64,000 bases of DNA from Neobacillus sp. PS3-40. GTDB taxonomy: Bacteria; Bacillota; Bacilli; Bacillales; Cytobacillaceae. The DNA is taken from contig NZ_CP133266.1 in NCBI RefSeq assembly GCF_030915485.1, forward strand, positions 1,674,001-1,738,000, in the 5' to 3' direction. Of this stretch, positions 8,080-17,440 are shown in pieces. Below the pieces are notes generated by a model that was given only the letters and a program-made list of their open reading frames with translations, ran no database searches and was not told the DNA's origin. The first letter of the stretch is position 1. Each line of letters starts with the position of its first letter. The translations under genes and the position numbers were made by a program.

Positions 8080-8204
8080 GTTGATTGGAGCGGAGGGCAC
8101 TTGACTCCTGCGGGATTTGAGGGAATGGGAGACCCCACAGGCGGTACGCCGAGGAGGCTCCCATCCCTCCCCGCGGAAAGCAAGTGCCCGGAGCGGAAAT
8201 CAAC
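8080..8204. repeat. GC-rich palindromic repeat, family P, copy 2
   Basis: The element starts GTTGATTGGAGCGGAGGGC and ends GGAGCGGAAATCAAC, and it is inverted relative to copies 1 and 3. It fills most of the gap between yusF and the hairpin at 7931-7972. Confidence 0.85.
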
Positions 8205-8367
8205 GGACACAGTTATGGTCTAAATCAACCATTTATGCGAAAGAGTCTTTAAAAAAACGATTGTAATTTTACTTTTTTTAGAACATTAACGTGGTGGTGA
8301 GTAGCGCTATATCAGTTTTGTATCAAGGATTGTAATTCATTACGATTCCATTCATGTACGAACTACC

Positions 8368-8724
8368 TCAGCCCATCTCTAAGTACTCAGTAAATACATC
8401 GATATTTGCTCCTAGTAGGACAGTTGCAAGGTGATGTTCAGGAGCTGTTGCTACTTCACGATACATTTTATCAATATAGAGATGCTTTGCTTGAGGAAGC
8501 CCCCTTTTAAGCTGTTTTCTCAGTTTTTCACCAGATTCATCCGCATCAACCAAAATATAGACCTCTTTATCTTCTAAGAAATCAATCAATTCATCTAATT
8601 TCGTAATACCAATCGTACCATTTGTACAAATGATTTCAACGTGCTCTTTAATAATATTCTTAATCCTTTTCTTATCGGATGTTCCTTCAACAATAATTAC
8701 TTTTTCTAAATAAGAATCTATCAT
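8368..8724 (-). CDS. yusF: Toprim-domain protein YusF
   Basis: This is a stand-alone Toprim domain of 118 residues from the ATG at 8724, which follows GGGTG. The metal-binding motifs are visible: the glutamate in VIIVEGTSDK near residue 12 and the DxD in LVDADESGEKL near residue 63. The same domain forms the core of RNase M5, primases and topoisomerases, so a nuclease or nucleic-acid role is likely but unproven. It sits upstream of gcvH in the yus order seen in B. subtilis. Confidence 0.85.
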   Translation of the reverse strand: MIDSYLEKVIIVEGTSDKKRIKNIIKEHVEIICTNGTIGITKLDELIDFLEDKEVYILVDADESGEKLRKQLKRGLPQAKHLYIDKMYREVATAPEHHLATVLLGANIDVFTEYLEMG

Positions 8725-8820
8725 GAAATCACCCATAAATTATAGTTATAGTTTTTTGCTTTTATCATACCCTATTCAAATTTTCTAAGTATGCCTTCCC
8801 TTTTACCTATCTATGTATAT

Positions 8821-8935
8821 TTTAAAGAAAACTCGCAAAGGCGTTGTTGCCCTTATGCAATTTGAGTGCAGATTATTTATCAATGATACTCACCACTTAG
8901 TCCGTTAACAAAGAAAAACTTTCTTATAAGCTAAA
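8821..8935 (+). repeat. Dispersed repeat R-prime, copy 1
   Basis: The 5' part (AAAGAAAACTCGC, then GTTGCCCTTATGC) matches family R, while the 3' part (ATTTGAGTGCAGATTATTTAT ... AACAAAG ... TTATAAGCT) matches the element at 29258-29345 instead. It lies between yusF and the gcvH terminator. Confidence 0.55.
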
Positions 8936-8937
8936 AA

Positions 8938-8969
8938 TGAAAAAAACACCTCAAAAATCAAGGTGTTTT
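8938..8969 (-). terminator. Terminator of yusI-gcvH
   Basis: The stem AAAACACCT/AGGTGTTTT with a loop of 9 is followed by a T-run on the minus strand, just after the gcvH stop. Confidence 0.85.
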
Positions 8970-8978
8970 CTTTATCTA

Positions 8979-9362
8979 TTAATGATCTTTAAGCAACTCT
9001 TCATATTGTTCTGCAGTCATTAGTTTATCAACTTGGCTCTTGTCAGAAACTTCAATCACAATCATCCAGGCTTTTTCGTATGGAGATTCATTGACATTCT
9101 CAGGATTATCATTTAAGTCTTCGTTAATTTCTACAACCTTACCACTAATAGGAGCATAAAGTTCAGAAACTGTTTTAACAGATTCTACACTACCAAATGG
9201 TTGGTCTGCAATAATTTCATCGCCTACTTCAGGAAGTTCTACAAAAACGATATCTCCTAATTCATGTTGAGCAAAATCTGTAATCCCAACACGAACTTGA
9301 TCGCCTTCAACTTTTACCCATTCATGTTCTTCGGTATAACGCAAATCCTTTGGTGTAGTCAT
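8979..9362 (-). CDS. gcvH: Glycine cleavage system H protein
   Basis: This lipoyl carrier shuttles the aminomethyl group between the P, T and L proteins of glycine cleavage, and in Bacillus it is also the central lipoyl relay for 2-oxoacid dehydrogenases. The lipoylated lysine is residue 63 in [13 protein letters not shown]. The ATG at 9362 follows CGGAGGG and gives the standard 127 residues; the longer open frame to 9404 overlaps yusI and is not supported. It is encoded away from the P and T genes, as in B. subtilis. Confidence 0.97.
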   Translation of the reverse strand: MTTPKDLRYTEEHEWVKVEGDQVRVGITDFAQHELGDIVFVELPEVGDEIIADQPFGSVESVKTVSELYAPISGKVVEINEDLNDNPENVNESPYEKAWMIVIEVSDKSQVDKLMTAEQYEELLKDH

Positions 9363-9394
9363 TTTAAATCCCTCCGTTGTTTTTTTATAAAAAT

Positions 9395-9751
9395 TTAGAG
9401 CCACACTTTTTCAAAAGCATCAGCTTTGAATCCGACGGTTACTTTTTCGCCATTTGTCAAAAGTGGCCGTTTGATTAACATACCGTCCGATGCCAATAAA
9501 TCCATCAGCTCCTGCTCAGTAGCTGATTTCATTTTATCTTTTAATCCTAATTCACGGTACTTATGGCCACTCGTATTGAAAAATTTCTTTAGTTCGAGGC
9601 CACTTTTTTGATACATTTCTGTTATTTTATCCCGTGAAGGAGGATTTTCAACAATATGTATTTCAGTATAGGTCAGTTGATGATCATTTAGCCACTTCTT
9701 CGCTTTTTGACATGTACCGCAATTTGGGTACCAATAAAAAGTTAATGCCAT
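9395..9751 (-). CDS. yusI: Spx/ArsC-family protein YusI
   Basis: This thioredoxin-fold protein of 118 residues belongs to the ArsC/Spx family. The N-terminal redox motif CGTC is seen in [18 protein letters not shown]. The ATG at 9751 follows GGCGGTG. The family includes arsenate reductase and the regulator Spx, but YusI-type members lack a proven substrate. It lies directly upstream of gcvH on the same strand and probably shares its transcript. Confidence 0.88.
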   Translation of the reverse strand: MALTFYWYPNCGTCQKAKKWLNDHQLTYTEIHIVENPPSRDKITEMYQKSGLELKKFFNTSGHKYRELGLKDKMKSATEQELMDLLASDGMLIKRPLLTNGEKVTVGFKADAFEKVWL

Positions 9752-9939
9752 CAGTTTCACCGCCATCTTTTCCATTAACTCTTTTCTTCAATTTGATATT
9801 ACCATAATAATACGCAATTTCATATATGAAAGCGCAATCTTTTGGAAAACTATTCTATTAATAAGGAGTTCAATTATTTTTCAAAAAGTTCTTCTCCATC
9901 TTGAAAATATTTTTCTACTATATTTTTATTAGGCAATGT

Positions 9940-9990
9940 AAGATAACTTTGTTGATTATTTTTGACAAAAAATAATCAACAACATATCTT
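9940..9990. repeat. Long AT-rich inverted repeat
   Basis: AAGATA...TTGTTGATTATTTTT, three bases, then AAAAAATAATCAACAA...TATCTT forms a stem of about 20 pairs with small bulges. There is no long T-run, so it is not a clear terminator. It lies between the fad terminator and yusI. Confidence 0.6.
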
Positions 9991-10035
9991 TACTCACCGA
10001 TTAGAATTTTTATGTGCCTTGTCCTTTTTCTCCAC

Positions 10036-10121
10036 ACAAAAAGGCCAACCCCTTTCACTAATATATAGTAAAGTTTACCCTATATCATACTATATATTAT
10101 GCTCTCATAAGGGGTAGGCTC
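10036..10121 (-). terminator. Large hairpin, probable terminator of fadN-fadA-fadE
   Basis: On the minus strand the arms AGCCTACCCCTT...ATAATATATAGTA and TACTATATATTA...AAGGGGTTGGCC pair over some 25 positions and are followed by CTTTTTG. It is the first terminator-like structure downstream of fadE, 190 bases from the stop because a MITE-like element lies in between. Confidence 0.6.
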
Positions 10122-10141
10122 TCTCAACATTCTTTTACTTT

Positions 10142-10299
10142 GGCTCTTTTCTTAAACTTTGTTGCTATTTGAAGGTAATATGGTGTGTTATATTAGTTTA
10201 TCGATGAATCAGCAGGCAATTTTTAAGAAAAGAGCACGATATCATAGTAATTACGGGTTTTAGACTAGGTACAAAAAAACAATCTGTACAAAAACAGCC
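10142..10299 (+). mobile_element. MITE-like element M, copy 1 (158 bp)
   Basis: The ends are GGCTCTTTTC and GAAAACAGCC-like (here CAAAAACAGCC) in imperfect terminal inverted repeats, and the element is flanked on both sides by the perfect 8-bp duplication TTTACTTT. An inner inverted copy (TTAAGAAAAGAGC) makes a long hairpin with the left end. It carries no reading frame. It is of the same subtype as copy 2 at 55206 and sits between fadE and its terminator. Confidence 0.85.
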
Positions 10300-10310
10300 T
10301 TTACTTTAGA

Positions 10311-12095
10311 TTAAACAATAAATCGTTCTGCTTCTATTAGTTGATCTGCAGCCTCTCGTTTCTTTGCAATTACATTTATCGGAGTATGGCGAGTAAATTT
10401 ACGCAATGCGGAAAGTAGCATCCGGAGTGCATCACCTTGCTCCATTGCAATGATGGTCTCTTTTGCATGCTGCTCAATTTCATTAAAAGCCTCTTGGCAG
10501 AAAATTTGCGTATATAGAAGCTTCTGGTTGCTCTTCTCAAGTCCTACTTTGGCAATAGATTTTTCTGTCCGTAACACCACAGATTCCATTGCATAGGCAT
10601 TTGAGATTATATCTGCTATATTCGCTAATACCTCCTGTTCCTTTTCGAGCGCCTTTCCATATTTTTGTGCAGCTAATCCCGAGGCCATGATACCAATTTT
10701 TTTCGCATTCATGACCAAATATTTCTCCTGTTCAAGTGGTTCATCCCCGGGTTCTTCAGGCAACAACATCATCAACTCTTCTTGAAGCATTTGTGCTTTT
10801 TGCAGTAATGGCAACTCACCCTTTAAAGCTTTTTTCAAATATGTTCCCAAAACGAGCAAACGATTAATTTCATTTGTTCCTTCGAAAATTCTGTTAATCC
10901 GGGAATCACGGTAAACCCTCTCTATTTCGAATTCTTGCATAAAGCCATAGCCGCCATGAATCTGGACGCCCTCATCAACTACATAATCGAGCGTTTCCGT
11001 TGCAAACACTTTATTCAACGAACACTCAATGGCATATTCTGCAATCGATTTAGCTACCTCTTTCCCATCTTTAATTTCTTCATCAGAAAGCTTGCTCATC
11101 CGTTCCTCAAATAAGCCAACAGTCCGATACACTGAACTTTCAGTGGCATATGTTTTGGCCGCCATTGTCGCAAGCTTTTCTTTCGTTAAATTAAATTGTG
11201 AGATTGGTGTTTTGAATTGTTGTCTTCCGTTGGCGTATTTTACAGTTAACTCGAAAGCATGCTTGGATGCCCCGACAGTACCTACTCCCAATTTATACCG
11301 TCCAATATTTAAAATATTAAAGGCAATCACATGCCCTTTACCCGCTTCCCCAAGAAGGTTTTCCTTTGGAACCAGTACATCTTGTAGAATCAATGTTCTT
11401 GTTGAAGAGCTCTTAATCCCCATTTTCTTTTCTTCTGCTCCAGTTGAAACTCCAGGAAATTCTCTCTCTACAATAAAAGCGGAAAAATATTCGCCATCAA
11501 TTTTCGCATAAACCACAAATACATCTGCAAACCCAGCATTCGTAATCCACTGCTTTTCACCGTTTAAGACATAATGGGTTCCTTCAGCATTTAGTCTTGC
11601 TGTTGTTTTTGCACCTAGTGCATCTGATCCTGAGCCTGGTTCCGTTAAGGCATATGCTGCAAGCTTTTCTCCCGAAGCCAAAAGAGGCAAATACGTTTGC
11701 TTTTGTTGTTCATTTCCAAATAAAACAATCGGTAAAGAACCGATACCAACATGTGCTCCGTGAGAAAGGGAGAAACCCCCAGAGCGTGACATTTTTTCGC
11801 CTATTAATGCAGAGCTAATTTTATCAAGCCCTAACCCACCATATTCTTCAGGTACATCTGCACCTAGAAGACCAAGTTCTCCGGCATGTTTTAGTAACTT
11901 TACTGTCCGATCAAATTCATGGCTTTCAAGATATGGTACCTCTGGTAACACTTCATTTTTTACAAATTCCTCTGCTGTTTTTGCGATCATTTTATGTTCG
12001 TCGGTATAATCCTCTGGGGTGAAAACTCGATCAAAGGAAATATCCTCCAATAAAAAACTTCCACCTTTTATCATTTTTTCAGTTTGATTTGTCAT
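10311..12095 (-). CDS. fadE: Acyl-CoA dehydrogenase FadE
   Basis: This FAD enzyme catalyses the first step of beta-oxidation, acyl-CoA to trans-2-enoyl-CoA. At 594 residues it is of the long bacillar FadE (YusJ) type. The acyl-CoA dehydrogenase signatures are seen as AAYALTEPGSGSDALGAKTTA near residues 145-165 and QIHGGYGFMQEFEIERVYRDSRI near residues 370-392, with the expected EGTNEINR after them; a helical C-terminal extension follows. It is the third gene of fadN-fadA-fadE. Expression should follow the FadR box upstream of fadN. Confidence 0.96.
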   Translation of the reverse strand: MTNQTEKMIKGGSFLLEDISFDRVFTPEDYTDEHKMIAKTAEEFVKNEVLPEVPYLESHEFDRTVKLLKHAGELGLLGADVPEEYGGLGLDKISSALIGEKMSRSGGFSLSHGAHVGIGSLPIVLFGNEQQKQTYLPLLASGEKLAAYALTEPGSGSDALGAKTTARLNAEGTHYVLNGEKQWITNAGFADVFVVYAKIDGEYFSAFIVEREFPGVSTGAEEKKMGIKSSSTRTLILQDVLVPKENLLGEAGKGHVIAFNILNIGRYKLGVGTVGASKHAFELTVKYANGRQQFKTPISQFNLTKEKLATMAAKTYATESSVYRTVGLFEERMSKLSDEEIKDGKEVAKSIAEYAIECSLNKVFATETLDYVVDEGVQIHGGYGFMQEFEIERVYRDSRINRIFEGTNEINRLLVLGTYLKKALKGELPLLQKAQMLQEELMMLLPEEPGDEPLEQEKYLVMNAKKIGIMASGLAAQKYGKALEKEQEVLANIADIISNAYAMESVVLRTEKSIAKVGLEKSNQKLLYTQIFCQEAFNEIEQHAKETIIAMEQGDALRMLLSALRKFTRHTPINVIAKKREAADQLIEAERFIV

Positions 12096-12167
12096 TCGCT
12101 TCTCTTCCTCCCATCAACTATTTTTTTAAAACAGCATTTTTTTAGCTGACATTCCCAAGATTATCCT

Positions 12168-13343
12168 TTATAAAAGTTCAAACACACCAGCAGCTCCCAT
12201 TCCTCCACCAATGCACATAGTTACAATCCCGAATTGTACATTTCTACGCTTCATCTCATGTAAAAGAGTTAGGGTAAGCTTTGCACCTGTACAGCCGAGT
12301 GGATGTCCGAGGGCAATTGCACCACCATTCACATTTACTTTGTCTTCATCAAGCCCTAGTTCACGAATCACCTGAATTGATTGAGAGGCAAATGCTTCAT
12401 TCAGTTCAAATAAGCCAATATCTGAAAGTTCAAGCCCAGCTAGCTTTAATGCTTTTGGAATAGCAACAACTGGACCGACACCCATGATTTCAGGCGGAAC
12501 ACCACCGACAGCAAATGAACGAAATTTTATCAAAGGCTTAAGTCCAAGCGATTCTGCTTTGACGCGGTCCATTACCATAACTGCTGCTGCCCCGTCACTT
12601 GTCTGTGAGGCATTACCTGCGGTGACTGTACCTGTTATAGAGAAGGCTGGGCGAAGTTTTGCCAACGACTCTAAATTTGTGTCAAGTCGAACCCCTTCAT
12701 CCTGCAAAAATTGTATGTTTTTTTCAGTAAGCCTATGATCAGCACCAACAGACCTAATTTTCACATCAACAGGAACAATTTCATCCTTAAATTTCCCCTC
12801 TGAAATTGCCTTTGCAGCCCGTTGATGGCTACGGACGGCAAAAGCATCCTGTTCCCCGCGAGAAATGCCATATTTTTTTGCTACTTCTTCTGCTGTATGC
12901 CCCATCCCCATATAATACTGGGGGGTATTTTCAGCAAGTTTGATATTGGGACGTACAACATGCCCCATCATTGGAATAAGGCTCATTGATTCCGCCCCTC
13001 CTGCAATAGCTGTATCCGAGTGACCTAAGATAATCCCTTGGGCCGCATAAGCGATTGCTTGAAGACCTGACGAACAATAGCGATTTATAGTGAGCGCCGG
13101 AACCGTATATGACAAACCTGCAAGTGCCCCAATAGTGCGGGCCATGTTCATTCCTTGCTCCGCTTCCGGCATTGCACACCCAAATATTAAATCATCAATA
13201 TTCCCTTCATAATTACCCGCGCGTTTTAATGTTTCTTTAACAACGAGTGCACCCAAATCATCAGGGCGAACATGGGCAAGCGTCCCTTTCTTCGCTTTAC
13301 CAACAGGGGTTCGTGCCCCAGCAACGATAACAGCCTCTCTCAT
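12168..13343 (-). CDS. fadA: Acetyl-CoA acyltransferase (3-ketoacyl-CoA thiolase) FadA
   Basis: The enzyme performs the thiolytic last step of beta-oxidation. The 391 residues are normal. The nucleophilic cysteine lies in [14 protein letters not shown] near residue 90, the catalytic His in [18 protein letters not shown] near residue 345, and the second active-site Cys in [18 protein letters not shown] near residue 377. It lies 72 bases upstream of fadE and about 110 downstream of fadN in one operon. Confidence 0.97.
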   Translation of the reverse strand: MREAVIVAGARTPVGKAKKGTLAHVRPDDLGALVVKETLKRAGNYEGNIDDLIFGCAMPEAEQGMNMARTIGALAGLSYTVPALTINRYCSSGLQAIAYAAQGIILGHSDTAIAGGAESMSLIPMMGHVVRPNIKLAENTPQYYMGMGHTAEEVAKKYGISRGEQDAFAVRSHQRAAKAISEGKFKDEIVPVDVKIRSVGADHRLTEKNIQFLQDEGVRLDTNLESLAKLRPAFSITGTVTAGNASQTSDGAAAVMVMDRVKAESLGLKPLIKFRSFAVGGVPPEIMGVGPVVAIPKALKLAGLELSDIGLFELNEAFASQSIQVIRELGLDEDKVNVNGGAIALGHPLGCTGAKLTLTLLHEMKRRNVQFGIVTMCIGGGMGAAGVFELL

Positions 13344-13453
13344 CCCATTCCCTCACTTTCTCTTTAAAAATATGAATCCTCTATTATTGTCCAACCCCAG
13401 TACCTAGGCAGTTTTTATCCGTGAATAAATTTTGATCAAACACCAACACTTTT

Positions 13454-15838
13454 CTAGTTCCGAAGTGGTTTTCCCTTTAGAAGCATATGTTGCATGCGCT
13501 GTTGCGACTTTTGTTCAGCAACTAGGCTTAAGAATGCTTCTTTTTCTAAATTCAATAAGTATTGTTCATCAACTTCGGTTCCATATAGGACTTTTCCGCC
13601 CGAAAGGACATACGCTAGCTTCTTCGCTATTTTTAAGTCATGTTCAGAAATATAGCCAGAAGAGAACATTGCTTCTGCTCCAAGCAATAATGTGGCATAT
13701 CCCGTTTCCCCGACAACAGGAATTTTTCTGCGTACTTTTGATTTATATCCTGTTTCCGATAGCCTAAGGACAGCTTGTTTTGCGTCAAAAAGTAGATGGT
13801 CGCTATTTACACTGATTCCATCTGCAAGATCTAATAGATTCAGTTCGCGTGCCTCCTCAGCAGATGTTGATACCTTAGCCATTGCAATCGTTTCAAACAC
13901 CTTATTAGCAACTTTTTGCAGGTCAAATTCAACACCATGAGGCAAATTTTCCAGATGTTTTATATAAAGCTCTTTATTGCCTCCACCACCAGGGATTAAG
14001 CCAACGCCAACTTCCACTAGACCCATGTAGGTTTCGGCCGTTGCCTGAATGTGCGCAGCCGGAAGACAAACTTCTGTACCCCCGCCAAGTGTCATCGCAA
14101 AAGGTGCTACAACAACTGGTTTAGTACTGTATTTAATCTTTTGCATCGCTTGCTGGAAATGACGGACTACCAGATCAAGTTCATAGATGTTATCATCCTG
14201 AGCTTCCATAAGGATCATTGCCAAGTTTGCCCCTACACAAAAGTTTTTCCCTTGGTTTCCAATAACGAGTCCTTTATAATTTCTCTCTACCTCGTCGATT
14301 GCAAAGTTAATCATCTGGATAATATCCATACCAATCGCATTATTTGGCGAATGGAATTCTAGCAAGACAACTTCATCGCCTAGATCAATCAGGCTCGCAC
14401 CACTATTTTTTTTAATAACTCCTTTTTGTTTCTTCAATTGTTTAAGATTGATCACTTTAGGATTAACTGCAACGGATCTGTATTCGCCATTTTGATAAAA
14501 GCATGTTTGCCCATCCACCTCTTTATAAAAAGAATGGAAGCCTTTCGCAAGCATCTCGGTTATCCAATTAGGAATGGCTATACCAGAATTACTCATCTTT
14601 TGAACAGACTTTTCAAGACCAATGCTGTCCCATGTTTCAAATGGGCCCATTTCCCACCCGAAACCCCATTTCATTGCATTGTCGATGGCGACAATATCAT
14701 CAGCAATTGTCCCAAGTAACTCCGCGGAATACATTAAAACTGGACTAAGGATATTCCACAGCAATTGTCCAGCTCGATCATTCGCATATACAAGTACTTT
14801 TAGTTTGTTGGATAAACCCTTTTCAAGCTTACTCATCTCAATAGAAGCAGTTTTTAATTTTTTACGCGGACCATACTGTAACGTATCTGTATCAAGTTCA
14901 AAAATTTCTTTACCCTTTTTAGCAAAAAAACCCTGCCCCGTTTTACTCCCAAGCCATCCTTTTTCAAGCATTTCCTTCATAAAAGCTGGGACAGTGAAAA
15001 CTTCCTTTTCATTTCCTGATACCTGTTCGTACACATTCGTAACAACATGGACGAATGTATCGAGGCCCACGACATCTAGTGTACGGAATGTCGCACTCTT
15101 TGGACGTCCAATCAAAGGACCTGTCACTGAATCCACTTCTCCAACACTATATCTCCCCGATAGCATTTCTTGTAACGTGACCATGAGGCCATACGTACCA
15201 ATTCGGTTGGCGATGAAATTGGGAGTGTCCTTCGCTATTACCACACCTTTACCAAGCACATCCTCACCAAATTTCCTCATAAAATCAAGAACTTTAGAAT
15301 CTGTGAATTGGGTCGGGATAACTTCAAGTAATTTTAAATAGCGAGGTGGGTTAAAAAAATGGGTTCCAAGGAAGTGCTTTTTAAAATCTTCAGATCTGCC
15401 CTCAACCATGGCTTCAACCGAAATTCCTGATGTATTGGAGCTAATAATGCTACCTTGTTTCCGGTATTGTTCCACCCTTTCAAAAATTTGCATTTTAACA
15501 CTTAGATTTTCAACTACTACCTCTATCACCCAATCAATATCTTTTAGTTTGTTAATATCGTCCTCAAGATTACCCGCTTCAATCAGAGCTAAATTTTTTA
15601 TTGATGTCAATAATGCAGGCTTTTGTTTAACTAATTTTTGAATGGAAGAAGTACTAAAGCGATTACGAACTTGTCGATCCTCTAAAGTTAGCCCTTTTTC
15701 TATTTCTTCCTTTGTTAATTCCCTTGGAACAATATCTAATAGCAATGTCGGAATACCAATGTTCGCCAAATGGGCAGCAATTCCCGAACCCATTACCCCA
15801 GAACCTAAAACAGCAGCTCTTTTTATAAATTGGATCAA
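13454..15838 (-). CDS. fadN: Multifunctional 3-hydroxyacyl-CoA dehydrogenase / enoyl-CoA hydratase FadN
   Basis: Two middle steps of beta-oxidation are joined in one protein: an N-terminal NAD-binding dehydrogenase (AAVLGSGVMGSGIAAHLA near residues 7-24, THFFNPPRYLKLLEVIP further on) and a C-terminal crotonase-fold domain (about residues 490-700, with LGGGTEVCLPA and GLVEVGVGLIPGGGG). An ATG at 15880 is open, but it lies within the FadR operator. TTG at 15838 follows GGGGAG by 6 bases and gives 794 residues, close to the known 789. I therefore choose TTG. It is the first gene of fadN-fadA-fadE. Confidence 0.95.
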   Translation of the reverse strand: MIQFIKRAAVLGSGVMGSGIAAHLANIGIPTLLLDIVPRELTKEEIEKGLTLEDRQVRNRFSTSSIQKLVKQKPALLTSIKNLALIEAGNLEDDINKLKDIDWVIEVVVENLSVKMQIFERVEQYRKQGSIISSNTSGISVEAMVEGRSEDFKKHFLGTHFFNPPRYLKLLEVIPTQFTDSKVLDFMRKFGEDVLGKGVVIAKDTPNFIANRIGTYGLMVTLQEMLSGRYSVGEVDSVTGPLIGRPKSATFRTLDVVGLDTFVHVVTNVYEQVSGNEKEVFTVPAFMKEMLEKGWLGSKTGQGFFAKKGKEIFELDTDTLQYGPRKKLKTASIEMSKLEKGLSNKLKVLVYANDRAGQLLWNILSPVLMYSAELLGTIADDIVAIDNAMKWGFGWEMGPFETWDSIGLEKSVQKMSNSGIAIPNWITEMLAKGFHSFYKEVDGQTCFYQNGEYRSVAVNPKVINLKQLKKQKGVIKKNSGASLIDLGDEVVLLEFHSPNNAIGMDIIQMINFAIDEVERNYKGLVIGNQGKNFCVGANLAMILMEAQDDNIYELDLVVRHFQQAMQKIKYSTKPVVVAPFAMTLGGGTEVCLPAAHIQATAETYMGLVEVGVGLIPGGGGNKELYIKHLENLPHGVEFDLQKVANKVFETIAMAKVSTSAEEARELNLLDLADGISVNSDHLLFDAKQAVLRLSETGYKSKVRRKIPVVGETGYATLLLGAEAMFSSGYISEHDLKIAKKLAYVLSGGKVLYGTEVDEQYLLNLEKEAFLSLVAEQKSQQRMQHMLLKGKPLRN

Positions 15839-15861
15839 CTTCATCTCCCCTTTCAATTCAC

Positions 15862-15879
15862 TGAATGAATACTCATTCA
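15862..15879. promoter_or_regulatory. FadR operator
   Basis: TGAATGAATACTCATTCA is a perfect match to the B. subtilis FadR (YsiA) consensus TGAATGAMTANTCATTCA. It overlaps the start region of the fadN transcript, so FadR would block transcription until long-chain acyl-CoA binds it. Confidence 0.93.
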
Positions 15880-15906
15880 TTTTATTGTCAAAAAAAATCG
15901 GATCAA
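15879..15906 (-). promoter_or_regulatory. Probable promoter of fadN-fadA-fadE
   Basis: On the minus strand TTGATC and TAAAAT are 16 bases apart, with the FadR box immediately downstream. The spacing is slightly short. Confidence 0.45.
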
Positions 15907-16030
15907 CTAAATACTGTTATTTCTATAATAAAATATTTTGAAAATTCTCGCAACATTTGATAACCCTAAATAAATTTTTTTTGAAATAATTTATTCAGGA
16001 AGGGCAATCTAGTAGAGAGGTGATTTCAAA

Positions 16031-16162
16031 ATGGGAAAAATAAAAAAAGACCCATCCAGAGCAGGTATAAGTGCCGCAAGCGTTAAAGGAAACGCCGGGC
16101 CAACAGTTGAAAGAGACGGCGGTGGGAAAGTAAATAGCCAGAATAACCAATTTAAGAAATAG
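16031..16162 (+). CDS. Small spore-type protein, 43 residues (candidate minor SASP)
   Basis: This gene encodes 43 residues that start MGKIKKDPSRAGISAASVKG and end KVNSQNNQFKK. The sequence is basic, rich in Gly, Asn, Ser and Lys, and lacks hydrophobic segments, as in the minor small acid-soluble spore proteins, though I cannot match it to one named Ssp family. A clear GAGAGGTGA site precedes the ATG. It is transcribed against its neighbours fadN and fadM, between them. A forespore role is inferred from composition only. Confidence 0.75.
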   Translation: MGKIKKDPSRAGISAASVKGNAGPTVERDGGGKVNSQNNQFKK

Positions 16163-16171
16163 GAACAACAT

Positions 16172-16203
16172 GAAAAATGTCCTTCATCTTGGCGATGAAG
16201 GAC
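16172..16203 (-). terminator. Terminator of fadM
   Basis: The perfect 10-bp stem GTCCTTCATC/GATGAAGGAC with a loop of 5 is followed by ATTTTTC on the minus strand. It may also slow transcripts of the 43-residue gene on the plus strand, where no T-run follows. Confidence 0.75.
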
Positions 16204-16308
16204 AAAACTCGGTTGACCCAACATGCAAATGAACCATTCAATTGATTTGTTCTTTCTTGTTTGGAACTTCACAAGTAAACCCTTTGCTAGGGGTCAGCCT
16301 GTTTTGTC

Positions 16309-17226
16309 TTACTTTTTAAATACGCCTTTTAAAACAAATGCAACGTTTGCTGGACGTTCGGCTAATCTACGCATATTATAGCCCCACCAGTCTGTTCCAA
16401 ATGGTAAATATACGCGCATATTATAGCCTTCTTTAAGTAACTCAACATGTCTTTCTGAACGAATGCCATATAACATCTGAAATTCATATTGATCCTTTGG
16501 AATTTTATACTCTTTGGCAATCTGCTTTGTATATTCAATCATCGCTTCATCATGAGTGGCAATCGCTGTAAAGTTTCCATTTAGCATATGCTTTTTAACA
16601 ATCTTTTTGAAGCTCTCGTCCACATCTTTTTTATCAGGGAAAGCCACTTCCACAGGCTCTTTATATGCGCCTTTTACAATGCGAAGGTTTGGTGAAAATT
16701 TATTTAAATCATCAATATCTGCTTCAGTTCGGTATAAATAAGTTTGGACAACCGTTCCGACATTATCATATTCCGCCTTAAGTTCTTTAAAAATATCTAG
16801 CGTTTTTTGACAGCGTCCCGAATCTTCCATATCGATTGTGACAAACACATTGTTTTTCTTCCCTGCTTCAAGAATTCGACGCATATTTCTCATGATCACC
16901 TCGTCGGAAATATCCATCCCCATAGAAGTCATTTTCAAGGAATATTGGGCATCTAATTTTTCACGATTAATGGCCTCAATTGTTTTAATAGAATGATCCG
17001 TTCTTTCAACAGCAACTTTCTCCGTATCTACAAATTCACCTAAATAATCGACTGTAACGGATAGCCCTTTGCTGTTTAAATCCTTGATAGTCTGAACTGC
17101 TTGCTCAATTGTTTCACCGCCAACAAAGTGTGATCCACCAAGACGTAGTCCATACTTTTTCGCCAATTTATTAAAAGATTTGTTCTTTGATAAAAATAGG
17201 AAAAAATTTTTTAATGCTTGTTCCAT
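16309..17226 (-). CDS. fadM: Proline dehydrogenase
   Basis: This FAD enzyme oxidises L-proline to pyrroline-5-carboxylate. The ATG at 17226 follows AGAGGGGGAGAGA; the open ATG at 17250 would put that site inside the protein. The 305 residues match monofunctional Bacillus proline dehydrogenases (PutB; YusM is also called FadM). Conserved elements are FVTIDMEDSGRCQKT, LRIVKGAYKEP, YEFQMLYGIRSERH and the C-terminal arginine pair in WWGYNMRRLAERPAN, which holds the proline carboxylate. It is placed after the fad operon as in B. subtilis but with a spore gene in between. Confidence 0.93.
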   Translation of the reverse strand: MEQALKNFFLFLSKNKSFNKLAKKYGLRLGGSHFVGGETIEQAVQTIKDLNSKGLSVTVDYLGEFVDTEKVAVERTDHSIKTIEAINREKLDAQYSLKMTSMGMDISDEVIMRNMRRILEAGKKNNVFVTIDMEDSGRCQKTLDIFKELKAEYDNVGTVVQTYLYRTEADIDDLNKFSPNLRIVKGAYKEPVEVAFPDKKDVDESFKKIVKKHMLNGNFTAIATHDEAMIEYTKQIAKEYKIPKDQYEFQMLYGIRSERHVELLKEGYNMRVYLPFGTDWWGYNMRRLAERPANVAFVLKGVFKK

Positions 17227-17440
17227 TCTCTCTCCCCCTCTGAAAACCAATCTGAATGAACTTTATCTATTGATTAATACAGAACCTTTCCAATTCTATC
17301 TTACGAACCGAATTGTTTTTTAAGAATAATTTATATACTCTAAATTACCCTTTATTTCGATAGATTTTGCATAAATAGCCTCATGCAGAGAAATCATATA
17401 AGATGTACGAGTTAAAAAATATGATATAGGAGGGGTATTG

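Noticed and set aside
7926-8210. 94-codon frame on the minus strand across palindrome copy 2
   Set aside because: It starts within the repeat and runs through a perfect 17-bp terminator stem.
10142-10299. The 160-bp GGCT...AGCC elements considered as conserved RNA genes or riboswitches
   Set aside because: Perfect 8-bp flanking duplications at all four sites favour transposition; a transcribed function is not excluded but is not needed.
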